Assembly (NCBI GenBank): GCA_003586115.2
Contig: QVOM02000053.1
Location: 5,623,316-5,687,315, forward strand
Direction: 5' to 3'
From: Salvator merianae
Taxonomy: Eukaryota; Chordata; Lepidosauria; Squamata; Teiidae
DNA length: 64,000 nucleotides
Below, piece after piece: positions 48,349 through 59,588 of the stretch; within the stretch, counting starts at the first letter, position 1; each line of letters begins with the position of its first letter. The notes under the pieces were generated by a model. It was not told where the DNA came from. It was given only the letters and a program-made list of their open reading frames with translations, and ran no database searches. Both the position numbers and the translations under genes were made by a program.

Positions 48349-48443
48349 GACTAGGAATTGCCTAGCTTGTAGAAATATACTCCTTTCTTCTCCTCAGAGG
48401 GAGCTGAAATTTAAGAGAGAGAAAAAAGAATCAAATTAGCAAC

Positions 48444-50142
48444 TAAACCATTAAGTATGTTTGTGTCTTAGTTATATAGATAGAGGTATAGATATAGGAT
48501 AGATTTCATTCCATTTTTATCTTAAGAATGAGGGGAGTTTCTGTATTCAAGTCAGAGACCTACTTCAATCATTCAAATTTAGTTCTCTGAGTATGAATAT
48601 TTGTACCTTGTATAAGATGTGAAAGGATTCTCATCATTTCTCTCAGAAATCAGCTACTTGCTCCCCCCAGTACTCTATATTTCATTTTGCTTTATCAGTT
48701 TCTCCCACCTATAGTACTGGAGTAATTGAACTCCTGCACCTAAGCACAGAAGGAGAAGGTGGTGAGAAAGACAGTTGCTTCAACTGGCATTCTGTTCTTG
48801 ATCACTACACACACTTCTGGTCTATAATGAGCAAACATGCAGTTTCCAGGCATCAAAGGCTGAACACCAATCAATGCACTTCTCCCCACAGGTGCATGTC
48901 TATTGGTTATTGCTGACCACCTGCCATGATGCTTTGCACAACATATCAAGAGAAATTGCCTGAGCCTTATTAGGCTCAAAGTGACAACAGCAATGAATGA
49001 ATTAGCAATCTCAAAACATCAGACTTGGAAATTAGGCACAAATTGGTCTGCTGTCATTTTTCAGTTGGTTTTGCTTTTCAGTGTATCTACTTATTTTCTG
49101 CAGAGATGGTTCCTAAGTGCGTGCTATAAGTCACCCATTGATGGTACCCAAGGTAGGGCTTTTGAAGGAGAACATTCTGGAACACAGAGCATCCTATTCG
49201 GAAAGATCATTTCACCTTATAAACATTAGTCTTTATGGGAACCTGGACTGATTCTTCTATTAACTGGATTTTGCAGGTCTGTTTAATAAGCAGCCCCACC
49301 ATCATCCATTTTAAGAGAGTTGTGTTTGCGTGCAACAATTAACAAAGACCATAAATACACACTTCCCTCCAAATTAATTCCCATATGCTATTAGAGGACC
49401 ATAATTAAGCAATAGCTCTCATCTCATCACTTTAAAAGGACAATAGAAGTGTTAAAACAAGAGTAGCAGCAACAGGAGGAAGATTTTCTAGGTAATATTC
49501 AGTAATGCAAACACGCCTATATTTGCTAGCAGCAAGGAGGAAAAGAGGAAATATTAGCTGACCAGTACTGTTACTATTCCTGCATTTTTCACAAGTGCAG
49601 TGTTTTTTGTTGTTGTTGTTCAGGTACTTTTAAATAAAATACAGGAAAAATTTACATTTGAGGGGAGATTTAGGCTCATTTCTCTTGACTCTGAAGTGTC
49701 CAATTAAGTTCCCATTGAGTCATTACTAATGCATCAGGATTCATTAACCACAATTGAATCCAATCTCAGAATAGTTCTGCAGAGTGGAGCCGGTCCTACG
49801 TGGTGCACAACAGCAGCATCTACCACAATGAGGAGGAGGAAAGAAATTCAATATTTTCAATTTATTTCACATTAAAACTAACCCAATTCTTGTGGTATTT
49901 TGAGCAGACTTAGTCTGTAGGACATCTATCAATAGAAGCTTGCAGTCACAATCTGACAGTAAATAGGTGTTTATTGTAAGAAATCCCTCCATCAAAACTA
50001 TTCGATGGGAGTATCTCTTGTAAATTAAGCTCATTTAATTTTGTGCAGTCTGGGACGACAGAGAACAGGTTGTGACCTCTTCTCTGTGATAGTCTTTTAA
50101 GTATGTGGAGATCTATCACACCCTTCACCCTTAGACCCTCCA
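48444..50142. other. Unique intron sequence 5' of exon 2
   Basis: No transposon or gene recognised. 49,260-49,490 is AT-rich, repeat-free and dense in TAATTA-like and ATTAA cores, a candidate conserved noncoding block. Confidence 0.35.
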
Positions 50143-50240
50143 GTGCCAAAGTGGTTAAGAGCAATGGCTAAACTGTCCCTTCATTCAAAGCCCTGTTCTG
50201 CCACGGAAGCTCACTGGGCTTTCCCAGCTATGGGCAAAAT
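50143..50240 (+). repeat. tRNA-derived CORE-SINE-like fragment
   Basis: Reads CCAAAGTGGTTAAGAGCAATGG, then TTCAAAGCCCTGTTCTGCCA, then GGAAGCTCACTGGGC, following the squamate SINE order (tRNA A box, B box, 'ctctgccatggaagcttgctggg'). Confidence 0.6.
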
Positions 50241-51701
50241 AGCTCTATTTTTCACAGTGCCTTGGAAGTAAACCCTGATAGAAAACCTGGAGTGGAGCTC
50301 CTAACACAGTTGGATGGACCACAAGTCATCTCTGTAGCAGCTCCTGCAGCCAATCCAGTGCCAGATGTTATGTTCACACTGGTGAGCACAAGAGGGAAAG
50401 CTTTGATGGACAGACAACTCAGAGTTAACATACTTTTATGCCAAGGCTTCTTTTTTATTTTTCCTGCATCCCATTTCATTTGGTTTAACCTGTTGGCTGT
50501 GGTGCTGCTGCCTAGGAGGAGATCTGTAAAGCAGTCACTTCCCCCAGAACAAAACTCTGAGGTAATGGACACAGTTACTTATAGGAGCAGACCTAACACC
50601 TCTCTTGTGGAAAAAGTTAGGAACCACCATATTTTGTATTTTATATTGAATATTGTATTTAGGTTTTCATTTCCTTCTTTCCTTCCCTCCTCCTTCATTT
50701 TTTAATGAACTGTACTGTATTGAATGGTAAACTGCTCTGAACTGGGTTTTTTTTGGGGGGAGGGATTGAAAGTGGGATTACAAAAAGAAAAAAAAAAGTC
50801 ATTGGTAATGCTGGGTATGTCAGAGAGCAAGTTGAACATGGCCAGAGGGTAAAACAGTAGCAACTGAAATACTGGATTAAGATTTCTCTGTCTCTTCCCT
50901 CCCTGCCCCATAATTTCTCAGGTAATTGTAAAGTACCCCTGAGCTAATATACAAAGATTTTCAGAGGCATCACCCATTTCTACTTTTCAGAAAAGTGTTA
51001 GAAGTCAGTGTTAAGTGGATTAAGTAATTGCTCACCAATATTAAGAAAATTGTGTCCATATTTTATTTCAACTTTGTCTCAATTCTTTATTTCAGTGTTG
51101 AGTAGAAATTAAAATATTATGCTCAAAATTAGGTTTGCATATTAAACTTTCTGTTAAAAGCCTATAGTTCTTAAGGAAAATGGAAACAAAGCCCACAGAA
51201 ACCAATGAGAGTTCTGCCCAAATAACTGTGGATATGATTTTGCTTGAGAGCACTATGAGAATTCTGGGCAACTTTTTTTTTCCCCATGATTTTATCTCAT
51301 TATGTGGTGATTCTCTTGCAATTTTATGTCAACATAAAATATACTTAGAATAGAAACATAACGATGAAATATGACATGTATACATCATCTCATTGATTTT
51401 CAAGGGTTAAGACAGCATACATGGACATATATTATACTCTTAAGTGCATTGATCTGCATAGCATAAGCGCCAGACATTGCAGTTATCATACCTGTGGGGC
51501 TCACAAAATTGGTGGAGATGGCACTGAAATACACCACTTTTATTAATTTCACTTGAACTATTCTGCACATTCATTTAAATCACTGGTGGGGCAGAGGGAA
51601 GGGTAAATAAAATAGTTTCACTTATAAAACAGTCTTTTAATAGATGGTTATAAAATCCTTCTTTGCTCACCAACAATCATCTTAAGCTTACAAGTCTTAA
51701 A
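50241..51701. other. Intron sequence, nothing firmly recognised
   Basis: The frame at 50,262-50,705 (147 codons) ends in low-complexity sequence and has no recognisable domain. An A-rich stretch lies at 50,781-50,797. Confidence 0.35.
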
Positions 51702-51928
51702 TAGAGATGTAAAGTTCAGCTATAGTATTCACAAGCAAACCAAACTACCCTGTGGTTTGAAAAACAAATTTGACTGAACCAAGAGATGCTCTAATGAACA
51801 AAGTGAATCAACTGTAATTCACAGTGGTTCTCATGGTTCAAATTGAAAGTGATCTAAGGTTAGTTTGGAAAAAAAAAATGGTTTGAATTGACTGTGAATC
51901 ACTAAATTTTGGGTTGTGCATAACTCTA
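51702..51928. mobile_element. Inverted-repeat element, relative of 46,641
   Basis: Starts TAGAGATGTAAAGTTC and ends GGTTGTGCATAACTCTA, inverted repeats of about 16 bp. The interior is rich in GAACC, GGTTC and GGTTTGAA words. About 227 bp, noncoding. Confidence 0.55.
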
Positions 51929-54481
51929 ACCTTAAATTATTCTTCAAAGCACCTGATATGTTTGAATAAGCAACTTTTTTTTACTACTAACTTATCAAGA
52001 TGGAGCTCTAGTTTAGACTGTTTTATAACCTCTGCAACATTTCATATGCTGAAGACCCTTTTTAAGCAATTACTTCATTAAGGGGAAATCCACTTTTAAT
52101 TTAATTGTTGTCTTGTTGATTATTTGTGATTACAAGCAATAGATAAGCCCTCTGACCCCAACATTTCATTAAGGAGAATTTGGGTCGATTAGCAAGCATG
52201 TAGTGCTACATTTCAAATGCCACAACATTGATTTTATTTAAATAAATGGCATGACAGGGGTAAATAATTAAAATTTTGTTTGATATCTTCATCTAAATGG
52301 CATTAGGGAAGAAGCAATAATGAAACAGAGCACCAAAAAGAGCAGTTAGTTGTCTACTTTTTAGTGGCTGTGCAGGCATGAGGTGATTCAAAGAAATAAA
52401 AAGAAGAGAAGCAATTTTGCAGAGTCCCTTAAGTATCTTTTGCCTTTCCGCATGTTGTTTTTAGAACTTTTCCTCTACCCATACACAGGTGTGTGTTTGC
52501 ATGCACGCACACACAGAGAGGATCAAATGTATCATCATTCAGGTTAGATTCTATTCACTGCTACAGTAGGTATGCAGTCCTGAATTAAGTTGGTTAATTT
52601 GATGTATCCTAACACAAAAATTAATGTTAAAGAAAAGGTTTGCAGAATAGTAACTATTTGAAGCTGAAAAATACAGGGGAAAACATCCACACAGAAGTGC
52701 ACAGAACATCAAAAGATTAGGGTGTGTGTTTTTTTAATGTTTCTTTTGTGTGTGACACTCTCTCGTAATTCCCACCATCCATTTCATAAATAAGCTAATA
52801 GCAGAATCAATTTTACTTGCATTAAAATCTCAACAGGTGGCAATGCGTGCATTCACCTTAATGCTGTTATCCATGTATGCCTGCTTAGTAATGGACCTCA
52901 TTGAAAACAATGAAATTTTGTGGGTTTGTAGTATATCCCCATAAAGCCCTAAAGCCAATATGTGAAATCTAAGGAACCATGACATAACAATCCTTTGTTG
53001 AGAAAATCCATCTTTACTGCTTTCCCCCTCACCTTTCCCACCTAACAAAACAGTCCAGACTCAGATGGGCGTTACACCATATTTACTGGCCTACCTGGTA
53101 CAAAATGGGCATATATCTCCCTAACTGTTTATTATAGACTGAGACTTCTTAACAGATGAACAACGATGGAGAAGGATCAGAATGTATAACCCAGATTTTC
53201 AGACATACTCATATTTAAAATCTGCAAAATTTCAGTTACTCCCCAATAGGGTCTAACCATTGGATTATGAAATAATTATTTGAAATGAATTGATAATTGC
53301 TGTCTCCCCACCTTCAGATATTTCCATGAGGAAGAACGAAGAGCTGGGGATTCAGGAAATCCCTGTTTCGCTCCAGATATTTTAGGAGTTCCCAGCCCCA
53401 ATTAGCTGAGGTCTATACAAACTCATCCTCTTTTCAGGAAAAAAAAAAAGGACTTTTGTTTCCCAACAAAGGATCTTTGCACTGGGCTCTCTACCATTTT
53501 GCCTCCCTGGAGCTGATATCATTTTAGCAGATGAAGTCAGGCAAGGGCTGCAAAGAGACATCCTTCGGGCTGTTTTCTCCCCGACTTCTAACATAAACTC
53601 TGCTACTCCCTCTGGGTTCCAAAGCCGAAAAATCACTTTCATTTCCCTTCCTTGCTGAGAAACATTTTATTTGCCAGGCAGTTGGCAAAGACTGATATCT
53701 GAACTAAAAACCATCATCCCTGGAAGAAAGGTATCGGAACACCTCCTTTTCCCACTGTTTCTCCTTGATTTTAGTTACAAAGTTCTAGCCAGTCTGTCAG
53801 TCATCTGGTTGCTTTCCTCATCTACACCTCTGTAAGGTTTTCCCTCTATCCTTTGACTTGCTTGTTTTTTTCACAGCAAAAGCTAGTGACTCCAAGTGCA
53901 AATGAACAGATAAATTTGTTAAACAACCAGGGGCCTTTACTATGGATTCATCTAAAGCTTTGACAAAGACGTATATTAAATAAGTGCATTTCCATTTATA
54001 CTAATCCATCCACTTTTTTGTAAGCATTTTTTAGTAATAAATATATAAACTCTGCAGGAGAAAAGTATGGTGTTCCCTTTCCTGGTTACAAATCATTCAG
54101 AAATCTCATTTACTTTAAAACTCACTCGTCCAAAGAGAAGTGGTGTCTGCATGCTTCTGAGTAAATGTAGAGCACAAACTGGATAGACTCTGTAATGGGT
54201 AAGCTTACCTAGATTTTGGTTTTATTTCATTTTATTCACCTTTCATCCAAGTCATTTACCATGGCTTCAAGTGGCCTTTCATTCACTGAATGGTTGAAAC
54301 CTCAGCTTGAGAATTATTTTTAAACAAGTACAATCATTAAACCCTAATTGGTTTTAGAGATACAAATTTCTTTTTCACTAGCTTTGGCAAGGTATCTGGC
54401 TGTGATCCTATCTGGATGAGCAAAGCAATGTTAAAGGCTTTAGTAATATTTTAATATAGATTAAGTATATTTTTTTGTCCT
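51929..54481. other. Unique intron sequence
   Basis: Nothing coding. 52,070-52,340 is repeat-free and rich in TAAT, ATTTA and TGATTAC cores, a candidate conserved block. Short A run at 53,438-53,449. Confidence 0.35.
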
Positions 54482-55034
54482 GGGGCTGCCTTTGAAGTTG
54501 GTCCAGAAGCTGGAATTAATGCAAAATGTAACACCAGGCCTTACGTATCTGCCCTGGCTCACCCTACAAGCAGACGCAGTTCAAATGCTGATGTTCACCT
54601 GTAAAGCTCTATGTGGATTGAAACTGCTGTAGCTAAGTCACCATTTGTGCCTGTGAATTCCAATCCATGTGTGCCAATCTGTATGCAATCACTATGCCAC
54701 CCACCTACCTTTGGTGCTGGTTGGCACTCCCTGCTTATGATATCTCCATATGCTAGCTTGTAGCAAGGTATTCCCAGAGTGCTTGTTTGGGGCTACATGT
54801 AACTTTTTTTTAAAGATGTTGGGAATGACCTAGATCTTTTCTGAAGCATATACTCATGGAGTTCACTGCCAATATTTAGGTTGCCCTACTTGTTTGTGCA
54901 TGACTAATAGTGCTATATCCAAAGAGTTTCAGGGACTTTTACTGCTTCCTAATTCTAGCGTCTGAGTATTGTTCTATGCATTTGATCTATATTTTTAACT
55001 GTAAATCACTCTGTTTTTTCACTAAGGAAGGTAA
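54482..55034 (+). pseudogene. L2 LINE reverse transcriptase C-terminal fragment plus 3' end
   Basis: Begins with the L2 'leucine-lysine-leucine-Q-lq-n' region (TTGGTCCAGAAGCTGGAATT, AATGCAAAATGTAACACC), then 'cagttcaaatgctgatgttc' and 'acctgtaaagctctatgtgg' (FKVL--TYKALHG region), and later 'ggagttcactgcc' (LWNSLP region). Frameshifted and deleted. 3'-end wording at about 55,000-55,034. Confidence 0.75.
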
Positions 55035-56396
55035 ATGCAGTGGCAGCCTATCACTTTAAGGATGGGTATTTGGAACCCACAGGAAGTGGGTGATTGCTGT
55101 TTGTGGGGCCTCTGTACTGCCACAGTTGTGCAAAATCAACTCCGCACGCTTTACAGGTGGGATAAGGAATGACATTTGTCACATTAATTTGGAAGCCAAA
55201 GGGCAGAATTTTTAGCCATATCAACAAACTGCTGCTCCACTCCTCATTCATTCAGGACTTGAATCAACCAACTGCAAAAGGCAACACAGTAACCAAATCA
55301 GAGAAACCTGGCAAATTTGAGGCAAAAAGAGCTCATTTTTGTTAAAATGGAAAATGATACTTTCAAACTTCAAAGGCAAATTCTTTTTCCTGGGAAGAAA
55401 AACCAACTCCCTTTGCCAATAATAATCTAACCAAACCTGTTCACCATGGCCAACAAGGACAGAAAACACTAAGCCCATCTCCACACAAGCCACCTAGATG
55501 CAGAAATCTGCTACACCCATTATGTAGCTGGCAATTCTGTCTAGAAAGAATGTCCCTTTAAGGAACATTATATTTCATGGGATCTTCTGTTGGCTCTTCA
55601 CTGCATTGGCCGTTGCTGTGGTTGGTGACAAAGTGAAGTGAACTGCTGTCTTCATGGCCTGCTCTCCAGGAGTCTCTGTCACCATGACCAAGCAGCAGAC
55701 AATGAATTTATCTGGACCCAAAAGGGAGCTCCAACAGCCCACAAACCATCCATATCACCCACCCACCCATCACCCCCACCCATGGTGACAGATAGGATGA
55801 TGACATGGGGTATGCTTACTCTGGGCCACTATCGTATTCAGCTCAGGTGATGCTAAAGAGAAAGGCAGGTTCTTTGACAAGGCACTTTGGGGTCATGTCA
55901 CGTGCTTTATTTTGTGTGTGTGATTTTGCTAGTGGTGTAGGCAATAGTCAGACAGCACATTCTTCCCCCCCCCCCCAGATTTTCTTTCCAGTCATTTTCC
56001 CACAACAAAAGGAGCAAACTTAAGCAATAGAAAACTTCAGCAAAGGAATAGAAAACATGAGGGGTGAATCCATATGCATCAGGAGTTGGCATGGGCCTTT
56101 CTGCTACCACATTCCAATTTTGGAGGCAGAACTTTGGTCCTGCTGGCCTGCCTGGCAGGAACATAGTCTGCACAGTCAGCTTTGAGCTAGAGCCTCCAAA
56201 ATTAACAGGAACATCTGAGGCAGTGACAGAACGGCCCCTGGCTAGTGGTGCGGCATTTGGAACCTGCTCTGAAATCTCTCACCTGCTCCATAGGAAGAAA
56301 TGGGATATTTCCAAACAAATTCATAAAATATCAAGACTATATCTGACCACTCCAAGACATGACAAGGATCTTTTCCCACCCCAGGGATGCTTGCTA
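55035..56396. other. Intron sequence with a CCCACC-rich patch
   Basis: A CCCACCCACC run lies at 55,757-55,780 and a C run at 55,967-55,978. No gene. The stretch at about 55,254-55,290 shares a ~30-bp string with 59,487-59,520. Confidence 0.35.
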
Positions 56397-56818
56397 GCAA
56401 AGTGCTTCTACACTTTGCAGACGCCCTTGTGACTGGGAGCACCACAACACTGCACCCAATCACAACAAGCTCTGGAACTCTAATTAGTGCTCCATGGTTC
56501 TACTGGAAGCTGATAGCCACCTCCCCGTAAAGTGTGTTTACACTCACTGTGACTGCCGTGCTATGCCATGCATGGCGACTGGGCCTGCATGATCACCCGA
56601 TTGTGCCTGTATGACACTGCATGGTGCTAGTGGACACCACAGCAGTGACTGGATGTTTCCAGGCCACTACCATGGTCAGGACCCAGCATGGAGACCAGCA
56701 TTCACCCCACAAATACTGGTCTCCTGCTGGAGGTAAGGACTAAGTCCTAGCTGTGCGGTGTCCATGCTGCATGGTCCATACCAGCATAGAATAGGATAAT
56801 TAAGTGTGAAAAGGCCCT
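56397..56818 (-). mobile_element. Non-autonomous DNA transposon, family 1, copy I
   Basis: Reverse complement starts AGGGCCTTTTCACACTTAAT, then GGTATGGACCATGCAGCATG, 'gacaccgcacagc', an 'accagtattt' block, and 3' blocks 'gagttccagagc', 'gtgctcccagtcac' and 'gtctgcaaagtgtagaagc' matching copy E. Near full length, ~420 bp, no ORF. Confidence 0.65.
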
Positions 56819-57029
56819 CTGGCTCCTTGTTACAATCTTTGGGGCAAACCCTTTGATTTATTAGCAATTACCTGCAGAGAGGGAGAAGACAAAGGCTACA
56901 AACTGACTCTAGCAGGCCACAAGGAAACTCCCAAATATTTCTACAGAGCCCTTCTCTTAATCTGATTCTGCCATGGTTTATTTTTTTTCTCCCGGTTACT
57001 TAAGAATGGAAAGTTTGTCTGCTTTCTCT

Positions 57030-57056
57030 CTCACACACACACACACACACGCACAC
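57030..57056 (+). repeat. (CA)n microsatellite
   Basis: About 12 CA units with one GC interruption. Confidence 0.9.
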
Positions 57057-57160
57057 AACTTCAAATTCTCCTAACTCATTCTTAAATCTACTTCCCAGTC
57101 CATCTTCCCTTTAGGTTTGTGTTATCCCATCTGTTTGTTAATCTGAATCTTTGCTGCAGG

Positions 57161-57309
57161 TATTTGGTTACTGCAATAACAGCAAAGATTATGCGATAGA
57201 ATTCTGTTCCTTGTCAATTTAGATTGAAGTCTGTTTTCTCTGACTGCAGCCTATATACTCTAGAATGGAGCTGCATTTGCATGCAAATGCATGCATTCCT
57301 TCCACACAT
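57161..57309 (+). repeat. Direct repeat, copy 1 of a ~150-bp pair
   Basis: Shares nearly continuous similarity with 58,368-58,520: TATTTGGTTA, ATAACAGCAAAGATTATG, GATAGAATTCTGTT, GAAGTCTGTTTTCTCT, CTAGAATGGA, CATGCAAAT and CCACACA. Same orientation, about 1.2 kb apart. Confidence 0.9.
57273..57290. promoter_or_regulatory. 18-bp perfect palindrome with two octamer motifs
   Basis: GCATTTGCATGCAAATGC is its own reverse complement and contains ATTTGCAT and ATGCAAAT, the POU (Oct) octamer on both strands. Lies in direct-repeat copy 1; in copy 2 one side is mutated. Function inferred only. Confidence 0.45.
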
Positions 57310-57400
57310 GCTAGTAATGCCATCATCTGCATTCTGATGTGTAAGCCTCCTTTTGGTGCAGCAGTTTTTCATTAGGCCTGCTAATTTGATGTTTACATAC
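57297..57400 (+). mobile_element. Family 2 transposon fragment
   Basis: CTTCCACACATGCTAGTAAT, then CATCTGCATTCTGATGTGTA and AGCCTCCTTTT resemble the 5' part of family 2 copies B and D. It abuts direct-repeat copy 1. Confidence 0.4.
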
Positions 57401-57626
57401 ATGGAGCTTTAACTGTAATGGAAGTACCTGAACACAATCTCCTGGTAATTGCATGAGCTTACCACAGCATATCATTTTACTCCTTATTTAAGTTAATGTC
57501 CTTGCTAGTTGTTACCTTTGCTCATTGCAAGGATCTAAAAAGTAGACTAAACTCTATGAAGGAGAACTGTATGTCTGCGTTTCTATTTCTAGGCAATCCA
57601 CACCACCTCTCCTTTCTCAAAAGAAA

Positions 57627-57721
<95 letters not shown>

Positions 57722-57722
57722 A
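57627..57722 (+). repeat. (AG)n(AAAG)n compound microsatellite
   Basis: About 13 AG units then about 17 AAAG units, all purine on the plus strand. Confidence 0.97.
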
Positions 57723-58367
57723 TCAAAATAGTATCTTGGCATTGCTTTCAGGGAGAAATAAGTCACTTGAGTAAACAATACTAGTGGAATTATAGAACTG
57801 CTACAACCAACAGCCAATTCTCTGCCTCTCGCTATTCTGCCATACATATCAGCATCTTCTTGCTGTCTTTGTCCCTGGTTTCCTTTACCAATTGTGTTAG
57901 AAGTGAGATCAAAGGCACCCTCACTGTTGTCAGTGCCTGGAAGGGCAAAAATTTCTCTAAGAGTGCATGTTCAGGTTCCCAGAAAGTAGAAATCCTGGAT
58001 GAATTTACTCAAGCTTCCTCAACTTCGTACATATACAAATTAAAAAGCAAGAACCCTAAGAAATGCTTTTCCTTTTATCTTTCTAAGGATAGCTATTCAA
58101 AGCAAGACTTCCAGTGTAGAAATGGAGCAAACAATATTTTATTTATTTGATATTTTAATTATAATCCACTCTCCATAGAAAGGTCCCAGTGTTAACAGCC
58201 ATTATTTTTACAGTGGGAAGCGTACACACATCTACCAAGCCCCTAGGACTATGCAAGGCTGAACAGGTACCCAAACCACTGGGCTCTATGGAGGGCACCT
58301 AGAAAGCCATTTTGACTTAACAGTAAAGAAGTGGCAATTTTGAATTCAGTCGGACAGCTAATACTGG
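57723..58367. other. Sequence between the two direct repeats
   Basis: No transposase, gag or RT motif. The 96-codon frame at 57,860-58,150 has no recognised family. Could be unrelated intron sequence or the body of a short element bounded by the repeats. Confidence 0.35.
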
Positions 58368-58520
58368 TATTTGGTTATGCCAATAACAGCAAAGATTATG
58401 TGATAGAATTCTGTTGCTTGTTGATTTAGAATGAAGTCTGTTTTCTCTTATTGTGGTCTATAAATTCTAGAATGGAACTGTATATGCATGCAAATACTTG
58501 CATTTTTTCCACACACATTC
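58368..58520 (+). repeat. Direct repeat, copy 2 of a ~150-bp pair
   Basis: Matches 57,161-57,309 by the shared blocks listed there, with scattered substitutions. It is followed by a C-rich hairpin-like stretch (GGGGGACAGTCCCCC at 58,546-58,560). Confidence 0.9.
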
Positions 58521-59321
58521 AGGTCTGTAGCCAGGGGAGCAGAGGGGGACAGTCCCCCAATTTTTCTGCCCCCCCTCAAAAAGTTTGTCCTGTGTATTTT
58601 TTTTCTATTATACTAATGTAGAATTGTTACAGAAAAAATGTGACATATTACTCATTCACCCCCAATTTTTTGAAGAGAGTGTCTTGCGTTACAAGACCCA
58701 GTAGTTGGTCTGTAAAACATTCATATAAAAGTATAATTCGTAGTGTTTGGTTGTTTGTTTTTATAGTATCCATATCTGAAATGAAAGTGCAATACAAGCA
58801 TATAGAATATATGATTACAGTTTTATTAGCCTACATTTTGGGGTGACTTCCACAATCCAAATCATTTAATTGTCGGCAGGTTTAACAATTTTCAGGTGGA
58901 TGGTGCACTCTGACATAAAACCTCATTCTCTTACAATCAACTTGCTATTTGAATGAGACTTCTTTGATTCACTCCTCTCAGCTACTCAGTCTTCAAAGTA
59001 AAAGGCTTCTGGGAAGATTCAAGCTTGGCAGTTTGTATGATCTTGTGAGCTGAGAAGCATACTAATTATGTTTCCAGTGACAGGAGGTTAATGGGTTAAG
59101 CGTCCTCACCCAAAAGCACCTTACCATGCTCACTAGGGTAAGAATTGCTCTCCTATTCCACCAACCAGCCTGCAAAAGCAGTTATGAAAGTCCAACAGGC
59201 AAACTGAATAGAAAGCCCTGTAATAAAATAAACACCTTAAGAAGTAAACAAAATGTGTACCAAAGGACAAACAAAGATATCATCCAAATTCTACTCCCTC
59301 AAAACACAACTATTTGGTGAT

Positions 59322-59415
59322 ATGTATTTATTTATTTCATTGCATTTGTATCCTACCCTTCACCCAGAGGTCCCAGGGCCAGTCACAGCATTCAATAAAA
59401 AGCAATATTAATAAA
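59322..59415 (-). repeat. LINE (L2-type) 3' tail, minus strand
   Basis: TATTTATTTATTTCATTGCA, then TATCCTACCCTTCACCCAGA and CAGTCACAGCATTCAATAAA: the reverse complement of the common squamate L2-like LINE end. Confidence 0.6.
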
Positions 59416-59523
59416 AATAGAATTTAAAAAAAAAAAGTTAAAATAAGGCCTTTTCCTCCAACAGGATTGGAGAAAGATATTAAAATCCAGGTCTTGAATC
59501 AACCAATTGCAAAAGGTAATATT

Positions 59524-59588
59524 GGAAGGAAGGAAGGAAGGAAGGAAGGAAGGAAGGAAGGAAGGAAGGAAGGAAGGAAGGAAGGAAG
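59524..59588 (+). repeat. (GGAA)n microsatellite
   Basis: About 16 uninterrupted GGAA units. Confidence 0.97.

Larger units (their letters stand above)
47972..48403 (-). other. CDH8: CDH8 exon 2 (5' UTR plus first coding segment) with splice sites
   Basis: Exon bounded on the minus strand by an acceptor (tract of T and C ending TTTCAG, AG at 48,405-48,404) and a near-consensus donor CGG|GTAAGTC (GT at 47,971-47,970). The 432-nt exon has 180 nt of 5' UTR (48,224-48,403) and 252 nt of CDS. A possible branch point (CTAAT) lies about 35 nt before the acceptor. In-frame stop TAG at 48,362-48,364 closes the coding frame upstream. 'Exon 2' assumes a noncoding first exon, as in mammals; this was not seen. 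Confidence 0.88.

Noticed and set aside
50262..50705. 147-codon plus frame
   Set aside because: No domain, low-complexity C-terminal half, no splice or promoter context, antisense to CDH8.
55967..55978. C-run as a possible i-motif or assembly gap
   Set aside because: A short homopolymer of about 12 bases is ordinary; nothing around it suggests function.
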